DNA of 64,000 bases from Schaalia georgiae DSM 6843 (GCF_000429245.1 NZ_AUBM01000011.1:97044-161043), one strand, 5' to 3'; counted from the first letter of the stretch, positions 26,588 to 36,009 are shown. A program made the numbers and translations. The notes: a model not told the origin generated them from the sequence alone.

Positions 26588-27684
26588 AGGCGCTCTCTGA
26601 GGCGCACCGGGTCGTCGTCAAGATCGGCTCGTCGTCGCTCACACGCCCCGATGGGGGCCTCGACCTCAACCGCATCGACGCTGTCGCCCGGGTCGTGGCC
26701 CGCTGGCGCAGGGGCGGCAGGCAGGCCGTGGTCGTCTCCTCGGGAGCCGTCGCGGCCGGGCTGGACCCCCTGGGCTTCGCCTCCAAGCCCTCGGACCTCG
26801 CTTCCGTCCAGGCGGCCGCGGCCATGGGGCAGGGCCTCCTCGTGGCGAGGTGGACGGCGGCGTTCCACACCCACCACGTCGACGCCGCCCAGATCCTGCT
26901 CACCACCGAGGACGTCATGGCCAGGGACCACTACACCAACGCCAGTGCAGCGCTGGGACGCCTGCTGTCCCTGGGCGTCGTCCCCATCGTGAACGAGAAC
27001 GACGCGGTGACCACCCGGGAACTGCGTTTCGGCGACAACGACCGCGTGGCCGCGATCATCGCGCAGATGGTCCAGGCGGACGCGCTCGTCCTGCTCACCG
27101 ACGTCGACGGCCTGTACACGGCCCCTCCCTCGCGCCCGGGCGCGCGCTTCATCGAGCGCGTGGACTCCACGGACGACCTCATGAGCGTCCTGGTGACCGG
27201 GGCAGGGTCCAAGGTCGGCACCGGGGGGATGGCGTCGAAGGTCCAGGCCGCCACCATGGCCTCCGCCTCGGGCATCGGCGTCCTGCTGGCCAACGCCGAC
27301 AACGTCGAAGAGGCGCTGTCGGGAAAGGGCACGGGCACCTGGTTCGCCCCCACCCACGAGCGCCCCGCCTCGCGGCGCCTGTGGATCGCCCACGCCGCCC
27401 CCTCGCGCGGCGAGCTCGTCGTCGACGCCGGCGCCGCCCGCGCCATCACTGCCGGCAAGAAGTCCCTGCTGGCCGCCGGGGTCGTCTCCGTGACCGGCCA
27501 CTTCGATGCGGGCGACGTCGTCGACATCGCCTCGCCGACTGGTCTGGTGGCCCGCGGGATCGTGTCCTACGACGCGGACTCGCTGGCCGCGATCGCGGGG
27601 CGCAGCGCCCCGGAGCTGGAGGGGACCGGGTGGGAGCACGTGCGCCCCGTCGTGCACCGCGACGACCTGGCACCGCTGTTGTGA
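26584..27684 (+). CDS. proB: Glutamate 5-kinase
   Basis: Phosphorylates L-glutamate to gamma-glutamyl phosphate, the first and feedback-regulated step of proline synthesis. The 366-residue protein has the kinase domain ([54 protein letters not shown]) and a C-terminal PUA domain (~275-360; [13 protein letters not shown]). The GTG start overlaps the obgE TGA (GTGA). Confidence 0.96.
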   Translation: MKALSEAHRVVVKIGSSSLTRPDGGLDLNRIDAVARVVARWRRGGRQAVVVSSGAVAAGLDPLGFASKPSDLASVQAAAAMGQGLLVARWTAAFHTHHVDAAQILLTTEDVMARDHYTNASAALGRLLSLGVVPIVNENDAVTTRELRFGDNDRVAAIIAQMVQADALVLLTDVDGLYTAPPSRPGARFIERVDSTDDLMSVLVTGAGSKVGTGGMASKVQAATMASASGIGVLLANADNVEEALSGKGTGTWFAPTHERPASRRLWIAHAAPSRGELVVDAGAARAITAGKKSLLAAGVVSVTGHFDAGDVVDIASPTGLVARGIVSYDADSLAAIAGRSAPELEGTGWEHVRPVVHRDDLAPLL

Positions 27685-27705
27685 CGCGGCGGGCGCGAAG
27701 TGTGC

Positions 27706-27718
27706 CATGATTGGCGGA
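27706..27718 (+). promoter_or_regulatory. Possible leaderless promoter of proA
   Basis: CATGAT at 27706-27711 lies six bases before ATG 27718. It departs from TANNNT at the first base. proA lacks a ribosome binding site, and the 33-base gap from proB leaves room for little else. Confidence 0.3.
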
Positions 27719-28995
27719 TGGACGAGAACGTGGACATCTGGGCAGTGACGTCGGCGGCGCGCAGCGCGTCGCGTGTCCTGGCGGGCGCATCGCCGGCGCG
27801 CAAGAACGCCGCGCTGGAGGCGATCGCCTCGGCGCTCGTGGAACGGGCCGGGGACATTCTGGCTGGCAACGCCCGCGATATGGAGCGCGGACGCGCCAAC
27901 GGCATGGCGGAGGGGCTGCTCGACCGCCTCGAACTCACCTCCGGGCGCTTGCGGGCCATTGCGGCCTCCGTGCGCGAGGTCGCGGCGCTCCCCGACCCCG
28001 TTGGCGAGGTCGTGCGCGGCACGACGAACGAACTGGGCCTGAGGATCACCCAGGTCCGCGTCCCCATGGGCGTCATCGGCATGATCTACGAGGCGCGCCC
28101 CAATGTGACCGTGGACGCCGCTGCCCTGGCCCTCAAGGCGGGAAACGCCGTCGTCCTGCGCGGGGGGAGCGCCGCCGAGGCGTCCAACGCCGCGCTCGTC
28201 GGCGTCATGCGGGGCGCCCTGGAGTCTGCGGGGCTGCCCGCCGACCTCGTCCAAACGGTCGACCCGTGGGGCAGGGCGGGCGCGAACGCCATGATGGTGG
28301 CGCGCGGCGGCATCGACGTGCTCATCCCCAGGGGAGGGGCGGGCCTGATCAACGCGGTCGTCTCCCACTCGACGGTGCCCGTCATCGAGACGGGGACCGG
28401 CAACTGCCACGTGTACGTGGACGCGGGCGCCGACGTGGAGGCCGCGCTGCGCATCGTCATGAACTCGAAGACCCAGCGCGTGGGCGTGTGCAACGCCGCC
28501 GAGACCCTGCTGGTGCACCGCGACGCCGCACCTTCCTTCCTCCCGGCGGCACTGCGCGAGCTCACGGGCGCGGGGGTGCTCGTGCACGGCGACCCCGCGG
28601 TGCTGGAGTGCGCAGCCGAGGCGGGCGTGGACCCGGTGATGCTGCGGGAGGCCACCGAGGAGGATTGGGCGACCGAGTACCTCGCGATGGAACTGGCCGT
28701 GCGGGTCGTGGACTCCATCGAGGCGGCCATCGACCACATCCGCGCCTACTCCAGCGGGCACACCGAGGCGATCTGCACGCCGTCACTCGCCTCGGCGAAC
28801 GCTTTCCGGGCGGGCGTGGATTCGGCCGCCATCGCCGTGAACGCGTCGACGCGCTTCACGGACGGCGGCCAGCTGGGGCTGGGGGCCGAGGTGGGGATCT
28901 CCACTCAGAAACTGCACGCACGGGGCCCCATGGGGCTGGCGGAGCTGACGACCACGACGTGGGTCATCGAGGGCGACGGGACGATCCGCCCGTGA
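27718..28995 (+). CDS. proA: Gamma-glutamyl phosphate reductase
   Basis: NADPH-dependent reduction of gamma-glutamyl phosphate to glutamate semialdehyde, the step after ProB. The 425-residue aldehyde-dehydrogenase-like protein has [31 protein letters not shown], the substrate loop [14 protein letters not shown] and the catalytic Cys in [18 protein letters not shown] 27718 is taken; an upstream GTG at 27700 would add six residues without better support. The TGA overlaps the nadD GTG. Confidence 0.95.
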   Translation: MDENVDIWAVTSAARSASRVLAGASPARKNAALEAIASALVERAGDILAGNARDMERGRANGMAEGLLDRLELTSGRLRAIAASVREVAALPDPVGEVVRGTTNELGLRITQVRVPMGVIGMIYEARPNVTVDAAALALKAGNAVVLRGGSAAEASNAALVGVMRGALESAGLPADLVQTVDPWGRAGANAMMVARGGIDVLIPRGGAGLINAVVSHSTVPVIETGTGNCHVYVDAGADVEAALRIVMNSKTQRVGVCNAAETLLVHRDAAPSFLPAALRELTGAGVLVHGDPAVLECAAEAGVDPVMLREATEEDWATEYLAMELAVRVVDSIEAAIDHIRAYSSGHTEAICTPSLASANAFRAGVDSAAIAVNASTRFTDGGQLGLGAEVGISTQKLHARGPMGLAELTTTTWVIEGDGTIRP

Positions 28996-29690
28996 GCGGG
29001 ACCGCGACGGCCTCCGGCGGGGCGAGGGCCGAAGCGGCCGCCCCACGGACCCCGGCCAGCCGCAGGCGGGCCGTAGGCATCATGGGCGGCACCTTCGACC
29101 CGATCCACCATGGGCACTTGGTCGCCGCCTCCGAGGTGATGGACGCCTTCGGTCTGGACCAGGTCGTCTTCGTCCCCGCCTCGGTGCAGCCCTTCAAGGA
29201 GGGCAAGCGCGTGACCCCCGCGGAGCACCGCTACCTCATGACAGTGATCGCCACCGCCTCGAACCCGCGTTTCGTGGTGTCCCGCGTGGACATCGACCGC
29301 GGGGGCACGACCTACACGATCGACACCCTGGCCGACCTGCGCGCAGAGTACCCGGACGCGGACTTCTCCTTCATCACGGGGGCGGACGCTCTGGCGCACA
29401 TCGCGCAGTGGAAGGACTCGGACACGCTCTTCGAGCAGGCGCACTTCGTGGGCGTGACCAGGCCGGGGCACGTCCTGGCCGACCAGGGGCTCCCCGGGAG
29501 CGCGGTGTCACTGGTGGAGGTGCCCGCGATGGCGATATCGTCGACGGACTGCCGTGCCCGAGTCGCCCAGGGCAAGCCCGTGTGGTACCTGGTGCCCGAC
29601 GGGGTCGTCCAGTACATCAGCAAACACGGCCTGTACAGGCCGCCCGGATCCCTCGTGGAGTACCATGCCCCTTCCCGCCCAGACCACTGA
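28992..29690 (+). CDS. nadD: Nicotinate-nucleotide adenylyltransferase
   Basis: Adenylates nicotinate mononucleotide in NAD synthesis. The nucleotidyltransferase signature [12 protein letters not shown] appears near residue 31, with [12 protein letters not shown] and [10 protein letters not shown] later. GTG 28992 overlapping the proA stop gives 232 residues, with an extra ~25-residue Ala-rich N terminus compared with most family members; the true start could be further in, but no better signal is seen. It overlaps rsfS by 26 bases. Confidence 0.92.
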   Translation: MSGTATASGGARAEAAAPRTPASRRRAVGIMGGTFDPIHHGHLVAASEVMDAFGLDQVVFVPASVQPFKEGKRVTPAEHRYLMTVIATASNPRFVVSRVDIDRGGTTYTIDTLADLRAEYPDADFSFITGADALAHIAQWKDSDTLFEQAHFVGVTRPGHVLADQGLPGSAVSLVEVPAMAISSTDCRARVAQGKPVWYLVPDGVVQYISKHGLYRPPGSLVEYHAPSRPDH

Positions 29691-30093
29691 TCTGGCCGCC
29701 CTGGTCGCGGCCGCCGCCCACGAGCGCGGGGGCACGGACCCCGTGCTCGTCGACGTCCGCTCCCGCATGGACCTGGCCGACGCCTTCGTCGTGGTGTCGG
29801 CGCCGACGCCGCGCCAGGTGAGTGCGGTCGCGGAGGAGGTCATGGACCGCGTCGCCCGCGCCGCCTGCCTGCGCCCCGCCCACATCGAGGGGCGCGGAGG
29901 GGGCACCTGGGTCCTCATCGACTACTCCGACCTCGTCGTGCACGTCATGGGCCAGCAGGACCGCGAGTACTACGCCTTGGAGAGGATGTGGGGGGACTGC
30001 CCCGCCACCCGTCTGGACGACGGCGCCGACGCCGCGCGGCGCGAGGCCGCCGCCCGATCACTCGCCCACACGGCGGTGGAAGGCGGTGCGTGA
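29665..30093 (+). CDS. rsfS: Ribosomal silencing factor RsfS
   Basis: A 142-residue RsfS/DUF143 protein that binds L14 on the large subunit and blocks subunit joining in stationary phase. Diagnostic stretches: [38 protein letters not shown] and [14 protein letters not shown]. The ATG lies inside the nadD 3' end after GTGGAG. This nadD-rsfS-phosphatase order is common in actinobacteria. Confidence 0.94.
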   Translation: MPLPAQTTDLAALVAAAAHERGGTDPVLVDVRSRMDLADAFVVVSAPTPRQVSAVAEEVMDRVARAACLRPAHIEGRGGGTWVLIDYSDLVVHVMGQQDREYYALERMWGDCPATRLDDGADAARREAAARSLAHTAVEGGA

Positions 30094-30823
30094 CGTGGGC
30101 GGACGCAGGATCGTGTTCGTGCGCCACGGGCAGACGGACTTCAATGTCGAGCGCCGTTTCCAGGGCCGCGCCGACCAGCCCCTCAACGAGCGGGGGAGTG
30201 CCCAGGCGCGCGCGGCGGCGGGCGTCCTGGCCACCCGCTTGAACGGGCCGGGCGAGCAGGTGGGCGTGAACGCCGACTCCGGTGCGCGCACTGGCGGCGG
30301 TGCGCGCCTCATCTGCTCGCCCCTGCTGCGCGCGCGCATGACGGCGCGGATTCTCGCCGATGTCTTCGAGACCGCGGGCAAGCCCTTGGACGGCCCCTTC
30401 GTCGACGAGCGCCTCACCGAACGGGACTTCGGGAGGATGGAGGGGCACACCTTCGCCGAGCTGGCCGAGCTCTACCCCGCCCAGGTCGAGCAGTGGCGCG
30501 CGTGCGGGGAGTGCCCCGAGGCCGGGGTCGAGCCGTCGGGGGCCGTGGGGCGGCGGATGCGCGACGCGGTGCTGGAGGCGGAGGACCGGTGCCGTGACGG
30601 CCAGACCCTCCTCGTCGTCTCCCACGGGAGCGCGATCGCGCGGGGGATCACTTCACTGCTGGGGCTGGATCCTGACGCCTTCGACGGGCTGCGCGGGGTG
30701 GACAATTGCCACTGGTCGGAGCTCGTGCCGATCGCGCACGCCAAGCGCAGGGGGACTGTGTCCCTGGGTTGGCGCCTGGCCGCGCACAACGTCGGGGTGC
30801 GCGAAGACGTGCTGGGCGCTTAG
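30086..30823 (+). CDS. Histidine phosphatase family protein
   Basis: A 245-residue phosphoglycerate-mutase-like phosphatase. The catalytic motif is FVRHGQTDFNVERRFQGRADQPL (His in RHG), the acid is in LTERDFGRMEG, and the second catalytic His is in VVSHGSAIARG. In mycobacteria the gene after rsfS encodes a glucosyl-3-phosphoglycerate phosphatase; that is a possible but unproven role here. GTG 30086 overlaps rsfS; GTG 30095 is an alternative start. Confidence 0.88.
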   Translation: MRDVGGRRIVFVRHGQTDFNVERRFQGRADQPLNERGSAQARAAAGVLATRLNGPGEQVGVNADSGARTGGGARLICSPLLRARMTARILADVFETAGKPLDGPFVDERLTERDFGRMEGHTFAELAELYPAQVEQWRACGECPEAGVEPSGAVGRRMRDAVLEAEDRCRDGQTLLVVSHGSAIARGITSLLGLDPDAFDGLRGVDNCHWSELVPIAHAKRRGTVSLGWRLAAHNVGVREDVLGA

Positions 30824-30988
30824 GGGGCGTCGCGTGATCGCGTTGGCGCGTCCTCGCCTTCCCACGTGGCCCGCCGTCCGCCTGTCCTTCCCTTGTGCGC
30901 GCGCCCTGGGAGAGACGGCCCGGGGGCCAAGCCGGGGCGCGAACGCGCAAGTGAAGAACACCGTGTGACGACCGACATTATTCTGGAT

Positions 30989-31018
30989 TTGCGCGCATCT
31001 TCGGCGGTCCGCTAAAGT
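30989..31018 (+). promoter_or_regulatory. Predicted promoter of the tRNA-Ala gene
   Basis: TTGCGC at 30989-30994, 18-base spacer and TAAAGT at 31013-31018, in a locally AT-richer stretch ending 33 bases before the tRNA. Confidence 0.5.
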
Positions 31019-31051
31019 TATCGAGTCGCCGACGGGCGGTGAACTGAATAA

Positions 31052-31127
31052 GGGGCTATGGCGCAGTTGGTAGCGCGCTTCCATGGCATGGAAGAGGTCG
31101 GGGGTTCGAATCCCCCTAGCTCCACCA
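31052..31127 (+). tRNA. tRNA-Ala (anticodon GGC)
   Basis: A 76-base cloverleaf with encoded CCA. The acceptor stem GGGGCTA/TAGCTCC contains the G3-U70 wobble that is the alanine identity element. The D-arm GCGCAGTTGGTAGCGC, anticodon stem-loop CTTCC-ATGGCAT-GGAAG (GGC at positions 34-36, reading GCC, the main Ala codon in this genome) and T-arm GGGGGTTCGAATCCCCC all fold. It is followed at once by a strong hairpin. Confidence 0.97.
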
Positions 31128-31128
31128 C

Positions 31129-31158
31129 AAGACTCCAATGCGGTCGCATTGGAGTCTT
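31129..31158 (+). terminator. Hairpin after tRNA-Ala
   Basis: AAGACTCCAATGC (31129-31141) and GCATTGGAGTCTT (31146-31158) form a perfect 13-bp stem with a 4-base loop, starting two bases after the tRNA CCA end. Confidence 0.75.
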
Positions 31159-31337
31159 TCGTTGTGCGGTGGGGGTGCGCAGCCCGTGTGCGCCAGCTGG
31201 GCCCCGTCCTCGGTCAGCTTTGCTCTCCGGGATCAAATTATAACGTTTTGGTATCGCCATGTGAGACTGTGGGAAGGGGCAGTCGGGTGCGATCGTTGGA
31301 ATGGTGCGGAACGCCAATAGGAGGCTGGTAGGGGTGT

Positions 31338-31366
31338 TTGAAGTTTCCCAAACCGGATGGCAAGAT
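31338..31366 (+). promoter_or_regulatory. Predicted promoter of the CAP-domain gene
   Basis: TTGAAG at 31338-31343, 17-base spacer and CAAGAT at 31361-31366. The surrounding 31210-31400 is clearly lower in G+C than the coding regions. A transcript would begin near 31373, ~30 bases before the chosen ATG. Confidence 0.4.
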
Positions 31367-31404
31367 TTGAGTGTCCTGTCCTCTGAGTGTTAGGCCGGTT
31401 GTCG

Positions 31405-33177
31405 ATGACCTTCCAACTGTCGCGCACGCACATGTCGATCGTCGCCGCAGCGACTACAGTGGCGGCCTCCTTCGTCGTCATCCCCGCCCTCGCCGAGAAT
31501 GGCACGCCCCCGGCCGACGCCGTGTGCCCGGCGCTGCTGGCCGCGCACGAGCGGATCGATAGCGAGTACAACCCCGCCCTCAGCGCCTACGCCGACGCCG
31601 TCGCCGCGGAGACTGCTGCGCGCAATGCCGCCAACGGCGGGACCGCGGCCACCGAGGCGCAGCTGCGCCAGACGCTCGCCGACGCCCAGGCGGCGCTGGA
31701 GGCCGCGAAGGCCACTCCCGCTCCGACCGCGCAGCCGACGGCCACCCAGCCCACGTCCGAGCCGTCCCGGGGCATCGGGTGGGTCGACTGGTCGAAGGTC
31801 GATCGCCCCACCCAGGCGCAGATCATCGAGGCCCTCATCGTCCAGAAGATGAACGCCTACCGTGCCAACGCGGGCCTGCCGCCGCTGGTCGTCTCCGACA
31901 CCCTGACCACGGACTCGCGCGCCTGGTCGAAGCACATGGCGGTCGATAACGACTTCAACCACGACCCCGAGTTCCGGTACCTCGGGTCGCAGAGCTTGGA
32001 CGGCGCCTCGACGAACTACGCGGGCGAGAACATCGCCTACAACTCGATGCGCAACTTCGGAGCGCAACTGGGGGCCAGGGGCAACGACTACAAGACGCCC
32101 GATCAGGCGGCCTCCGACCTGTTCGAGCAGTGGAAGAACTCCCAGGGCCACGACAAGAACATGCTCGCGGAGAACAACGTCGTCGGGGTGGGCGTGCACA
32201 TCGGCGACCTCGCGGACGGCGGACTGACCGTATGGGGGACGCAGAAGTTCTACGCGATCTCGGACAAGGGGTCGATCGACCTCTCCCGCTTCCACACGAC
32301 GGGCGACACCGCCAGCGCCTACGGCTTCGACGGGGCGGCCTTCAACGCGGACAACACGGACTACGTCTCCGGTCTGGCCGGAGACGGCGTCAAGCAGAAC
32401 CAGGCGGCGTGGACCGCCATCGTCGGGGACCTGCCCGCCCAGGCCCTCCCGGTCGCCCCCTCGTCCCTTTCCGCGAAGGATGGGGCATCCCCGTCCCCGG
32501 CTCCCTCCACGACGCCGGATCCCGCTCCCACCACTGACGGATCCGCCGTCGCCCAGGCCCAGGCCGCTGTGGATGTCGCCCAGAAGGCTCTGGACGACTT
32601 CCTGGCGAATCCGCAGTCCGCGTACTCACAAGCAGTCGAGAACCTCAAGGCCGCCACTGCGGCACTGGATGGGATCGCTGAGTCCATCGGCTCCCAAACG
32701 GGCGTGCGCCCGCAGTCCGACGGGGGTGTCGTCGTCTCCGCGCCCAATACGAACTCGTCGTACTACCCGGTCGAGGCGTACCGGAAGAAACTGGCCGGGT
32801 GCCTGGCCACGACGGGCCAGCAGGCCGCCGGGCCCGCGCAATCAGGAGGCGCTGGCGCTCCTGCTTCCGTGTCGCAGCAGTCCAACGCCCCGGCTGGCCC
32901 CACTTCGTCGCAGCAGTCCAGCCCTGCGGCGGGCAGTGACGGGAACGGCGGGCAGACCGTTTCCGCGAAGACCGGGGGCGCCGGGCAGGGTGCCAATGCG
33001 GCGAATAACGGTGAGAGCGCCCCCGGGGCCGCTGACAAGGGGGATGCCACTGGCGCTCGGACAACGAACCTGGCGAGCACGGGATCCACGACCCTGGTCC
33101 TGGGGATCGGCGCGCTCGTCGTCCTGGGGATCGGTGTTGGCGCGATGCTGGTCGCCAAGAGGCGCAAAGGCAAGTAG
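31405..33177 (+). CDS. CAP-domain surface protein with LAxTG sorting signal
   Basis: A 590-residue secreted protein. The signal peptide (HMSIVAAATTVAASFVVIPALA) is followed by a coiled/Ala-rich segment, then a CAP/SCP domain (~140-295) with the four-residue site suggested by FNHD (His ~185), AGENIA (Glu ~208) and GHDKNM (His ~248). An Ala/Gln coiled region and a low-complexity Gly/Ser/Ala stretch lead to LASTG (~556-560), a hydrophobic helix and KRRKGK, a sortase signal of the LAxTG kind. It should be covalently wall-anchored, unlike the repeat-bearing protein next to it. Bacterial CAP proteins have no settled function. The start is uncertain: ATG 31405 lacks a strong ribosome binding site, and ATG 31432 would leave a shorter signal peptide. 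Confidence 0.85.
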   Translation: MTFQLSRTHMSIVAAATTVAASFVVIPALAENGTPPADAVCPALLAAHERIDSEYNPALSAYADAVAAETAARNAANGGTAATEAQLRQTLADAQAALEAAKATPAPTAQPTATQPTSEPSRGIGWVDWSKVDRPTQAQIIEALIVQKMNAYRANAGLPPLVVSDTLTTDSRAWSKHMAVDNDFNHDPEFRYLGSQSLDGASTNYAGENIAYNSMRNFGAQLGARGNDYKTPDQAASDLFEQWKNSQGHDKNMLAENNVVGVGVHIGDLADGGLTVWGTQKFYAISDKGSIDLSRFHTTGDTASAYGFDGAAFNADNTDYVSGLAGDGVKQNQAAWTAIVGDLPAQALPVAPSSLSAKDGASPSPAPSTTPDPAPTTDGSAVAQAQAAVDVAQKALDDFLANPQSAYSQAVENLKAATAALDGIAESIGSQTGVRPQSDGGVVVSAPNTNSSYYPVEAYRKKLAGCLATTGQQAAGPAQSGGAGAPASVSQQSNAPAGPTSSQQSSPAAGSDGNGGQTVSAKTGGAGQGANAANNGESAPGAADKGDATGARTTNLASTGSTTLVLGIGALVVLGIGVGAMLVAKRRKGK

Positions 33178-33194
33178 TGCATGCGAATAGCGCG

Positions 33195-33234
33195 GGAACG
33201 GGTCCGGGCGGCTGATGCCGCCCGGACCCGTTCC
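33195..33234 (+). terminator. Strong hairpin after the CAP-domain gene
   Basis: A perfect 18-bp stem: GGAACGGGTCCGGGCGGC at 33195-33212 with its complement at 33217-33234, 4-base loop TGAT, then CTCTTCG. It ends 57 bases before the iron box of the next gene and insulates it. Confidence 0.8.
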
Positions 33235-33291
33235 TCTTCGAAGGGCGCCGAGGCGGACGCCGCCAGCAGGCGCCTTGTGCCACTTCGCACG

Positions 33292-33319
33292 TTAGGGTAG
33301 GCTAACTTGCGCTTATATT
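33292..33319 (+). promoter_or_regulatory. DtxR/IdeR-type iron box overlapping the HtaA-like gene promoter
   Basis: TTAGGGTAGGCTAACTTGC at 33292-33310 matches the DtxR/IdeR 19-bp consensus (TTAGGTTAGGCTAACCTAA, known from corynebacteria and mycobacteria) at 15 positions, with the core TAGGCTAAC intact. It abuts a good -10, TATATT at 33314-33319, and covers the -35 and spacer, the expected position for Fe2+-dependent repression. Confidence 0.75.
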
Positions 33320-33347
33320 CCAACTACTAAGTTCAGAGAGGGAAGTG

Positions 33348-35801
33348 ATGCGCGCACAACGCCTTCGTGGCGCTGCAGTGGCGGCCTTTACCACTGCGGC
33401 AGTTCTTGCCGCGCCCATCGTGACGGCGAACGCCGCTCACGCCGGAACCGACGAGGGGGGCAGCCAGGTCTCCTCAGCGGTCTTCCAATGGGCTATGAAC
33501 GACGAATCCGGCTCCGCCGGTTACGCGCCGGGCACCTGCAACTTCTTCAGTGCGATGGTGTCGGGGAACTCGGGCGGCGGCCAGTGGCCGAACAACGTGC
33601 AATCCGGCCGAGACGGAGAGTTCCTGGTCGGCGGCCCCGACCAGGACGTCCTCTGGCGGCCTAAGGAAGGCAACGTCTCGATCCTCAAACCGAACGCGGA
33701 CGGCCAACTCGTCGCCCAGACGTGGGCGAACAAGTGCCTCACCCGCACGGGCGCGCGCACCAACACGCGCGGCGCGGTCTCCGAGTCGATCGTCAACATC
33801 GAGAAGGGTTCGGGCACCGTTGACCCGACGACGAACTCCGCGTCCATCAAATGGATCGGTTCTTGGACCGTCGTCTACTACTCCGGCATGACCTACTGGA
33901 GCGCCACCAACCCCGTTCTCGAGGTCGCCAACGGCCAGGGCACCATCAAAGCCCGGGTCTCCGGATTCGGCGCCTCGATGCAGGATCCCGACGCTGCGCT
34001 CAAGCCGCTCCAGGCCCGCGAGGTCACCCTGGCGACTTTGAAGAACGTCGCTGTCACCAAGACCGGCATCACCGTCACACCCGAGTACAAGGGCGTCGAG
34101 GTCACGAATCCGGAGGGTGCCAGCCCGCAGACTCGCACGGGCGAGAACTGGGGGTCGTGGCCCGCGGACTTCGTCGCCTTCCAGGGCGAGACCGGCCAGC
34201 ACTCCTACTGGTACTCCACCGGCAGCAGTGGAGACGCGCGCAAGCCAGCGTTGCCCGTGACGATCACGTGGCCCCAGATCGATGACGCGCCGGCCCCCCA
34301 GCCCGGCCCCACTCAGGAGCCGACCCCGGCGCCCACGGCCGACCCCAGTCCTGCGCCCACGGCGGAGCCGACCCCGGCGCCCACGGCCGACCCCAGTCCT
34401 GCGCCCACGGCGGAACCGACCCCGGCACCCACCGGTAAGCCCACGACTGGCCCTTCTGCGAAGCCGAGCATCGAGGTATCCCCCTACCAGGACATCGATC
34501 CGACGGTGAAAACCGTCGTCACCGTCAAGGGGAAGGACTTCACGTCCGGTTCCATCCAGAACGGGGTCTACGTGGTCCTCATGGACGAGAAGATCTGGAA
34601 ACCCGGCGAGTACATGAACGCGAAGGGCGATGAGGGGGCGATCACCTCCGCATGGGTCACACCGGACCAGCTGGAAGCAGGCAAGGGCTCCTTCACGGTG
34701 AAGCTGACCATCCCGGAGAACACCCTGGACCGCACGCACACCTACTACATCGGCACGATGGCGGCCCACGGCCTCGCACTGTCCGACCGCAGCCTGGACC
34801 ACGCCGAGAAGATCACCTTCAAAGCGGTCGACTACGATCCCAAGGCGGTCTTCCCCGTCGACTCGGTGACCGCGGCAGCCGTTGCCGACTCCGGTCGCAC
34901 GAACGTGAAGGTCGACTGGGTCTACACCGGCGCCACCCCCTCTCGCGGCTGGGAGATCTCGCTCGCCTGCGTGCGTGACTGCTCCGACCCGCTGTTCGGC
35001 ACCAAGAGCCACCACCAGCACGACAACTCCCTGCGATCCGATGTCTTCGGGGATGTCCCCGACGGCGTGTACGTCGCCTCGGTCCGCAACGCGGGCGAGA
35101 TCTCCGGCGAGTTCAAAGCATCCGACTGGGTGTCTTCGGCCGAGGTCCGCGTGGGCGCGGAGCGCGACCCGAATCCCGGGGAGGGCAAAGGCCAGTGGAT
35201 CCAGGACTCCGTCGGCTGGTGGTACCGGCACAGCGATGGCTCGTACACCACCAACGGCACCGAGCAGATCGACGGGGTGACCTACCGATTCAACGAGGCG
35301 GGCTACATGGTGACCGGCTGGACGAAGGTCGGCGGCCAGTGGTTCTACTACGCTCCCTCCGGCGCCCAGGCCAGCGGCTGGACGTTGGTCGGCGGCAGCT
35401 ACTACTACATGGACCCCGCCACCGGCGCGATGGCCACCGGCTGGCAGCAGGTGGACGGCGCGTGGTACTACCTGCAGGCATCGGGCGCGATGGCCACCGG
35501 CTGGCAGTGGATCGGCGGCGCCTGGTACCACCTGGGCGCATCGGGCGCGATGGACACCGGCTGGACGGCCATCGGTGGAAGCTGGTACTACTTCGCTCCG
35601 GGTGGTCAGATGGCCACCGGCTGGGTGCAAGACTCCGGGAAGTGGTACTACCTGGCCAGCACCGGCGCGATGGCCACCGGCTGGCAGCAGGTGGACGGCG
35701 CGTGGTACTACCTGTTCGCCTCCGGTGAGATGGCGACGGGCAGCCACTGGATCGACGGCGTGTTCCGCGTCTTCGACGATTCGGGGGTCTGGGTGCGCTG
35801 A
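33348..35801 (+). CDS. Secreted HtaA-like (heme uptake type) protein with cell-wall repeats
   Basis: An 817-residue exported protein. Signal peptide RLRGAAVAAFTTAAVLAAPI, cleavage near AHA-GTD. Residues ~35-305 resemble HtaA-type domains of corynebacterial heme-binding proteins: GMTYWSATNPVLEVANGQG, VSGFGASMQDPDA, REVTLATLKNVAV and a long loop TPEYKGVEV. A Pro/Thr linker encoded by a 48-bp tandem repeat follows, then an Ig/IPT-like region (~370-600) and the shared lead-in plus GW-type repeats (~615-817). The upstream iron box supports a role in iron/heme acquisition. The domain call is from memory of the family and no heme-ligand Tyr can be confirmed. ATG 33348 is chosen after AGAGAGGGAAG; GTG 33345 adds one residue. 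Confidence 0.75.
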   Translation: MRAQRLRGAAVAAFTTAAVLAAPIVTANAAHAGTDEGGSQVSSAVFQWAMNDESGSAGYAPGTCNFFSAMVSGNSGGGQWPNNVQSGRDGEFLVGGPDQDVLWRPKEGNVSILKPNADGQLVAQTWANKCLTRTGARTNTRGAVSESIVNIEKGSGTVDPTTNSASIKWIGSWTVVYYSGMTYWSATNPVLEVANGQGTIKARVSGFGASMQDPDAALKPLQAREVTLATLKNVAVTKTGITVTPEYKGVEVTNPEGASPQTRTGENWGSWPADFVAFQGETGQHSYWYSTGSSGDARKPALPVTITWPQIDDAPAPQPGPTQEPTPAPTADPSPAPTAEPTPAPTADPSPAPTAEPTPAPTGKPTTGPSAKPSIEVSPYQDIDPTVKTVVTVKGKDFTSGSIQNGVYVVLMDEKIWKPGEYMNAKGDEGAITSAWVTPDQLEAGKGSFTVKLTIPENTLDRTHTYYIGTMAAHGLALSDRSLDHAEKITFKAVDYDPKAVFPVDSVTAAAVADSGRTNVKVDWVYTGATPSRGWEISLACVRDCSDPLFGTKSHHQHDNSLRSDVFGDVPDGVYVASVRNAGEISGEFKASDWVSSAEVRVGAERDPNPGEGKGQWIQDSVGWWYRHSDGSYTTNGTEQIDGVTYRFNEAGYMVTGWTKVGGQWFYYAPSGAQASGWTLVGGSYYYMDPATGAMATGWQQVDGAWYYLQASGAMATGWQWIGGAWYHLGASGAMDTGWTAIGGSWYYFAPGGQMATGWVQDSGKWYYLASTGAMATGWQQVDGAWYYLFASGEMATGSHWIDGVFRVFDDSGVWVR
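34317..34433 (+). repeat. 48-bp tandem repeat in the Pro/Thr linker
   Basis: Two near-identical 48-bp units (34317-34364 and 34365-34412) and a partial third, encoding EPTPAPTADPSPAPTA. The DNA identity exceeds what the protein needs, pointing to recent slippage or duplication. Confidence 0.8.
35185..35798 (+). repeat. Coding repeats: cell-wall module of the HtaA-like protein
   Basis: The lead-in (GQWIQDSVGWWYRHSDGSY...IDGVTYRFNEAGYMVTGWT) is followed by about eight units of the form VDGAWYYLQASGAMATGWQ. Two units (around 35437-35480 and 35671-35714) are almost identical in DNA. It is the same module as in the fucosidase and subtilase. Confidence 0.85.
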
Positions 35802-35819
35802 GCACGAATGAGGTTCCCC

Positions 35820-35857
35820 GGTCCGGGCCCTGCGGCGTGAGCCGTGGGGCCCGGACC
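35820..35857 (+). terminator. Hairpin after the HtaA-like gene
   Basis: GGTCCGGGCCC (35820-35830) and GGGCCCGGACC (35847-35857), 11-bp perfect stem, 16-base loop, 19 bases after the stop. It sits between convergent genes (pepN ends at 36010). Confidence 0.7.
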
Positions 35858-36009
35858 GTTCCCGCCGGACGCGCGCCGCCGCCGTGCATAACGAAGCACG
35901 ACGAACAAGGGCAGGAAAAGAGAAGGGGACCGCAGCACATGGCTGCGGTCCCCGTCGGCGTTGAGGAGCGCGCCGCGTCCGCCACCCGGGAACCGTGTGG
36001 CGGGCAGCC

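Noticed and set aside
31129..31158. The hairpin after tRNA-Ala considered as an attachment site
   Set aside because: It is a perfect stem-loop fitting a terminator, and no copy of the tRNA 3' end was seen elsewhere in the window.
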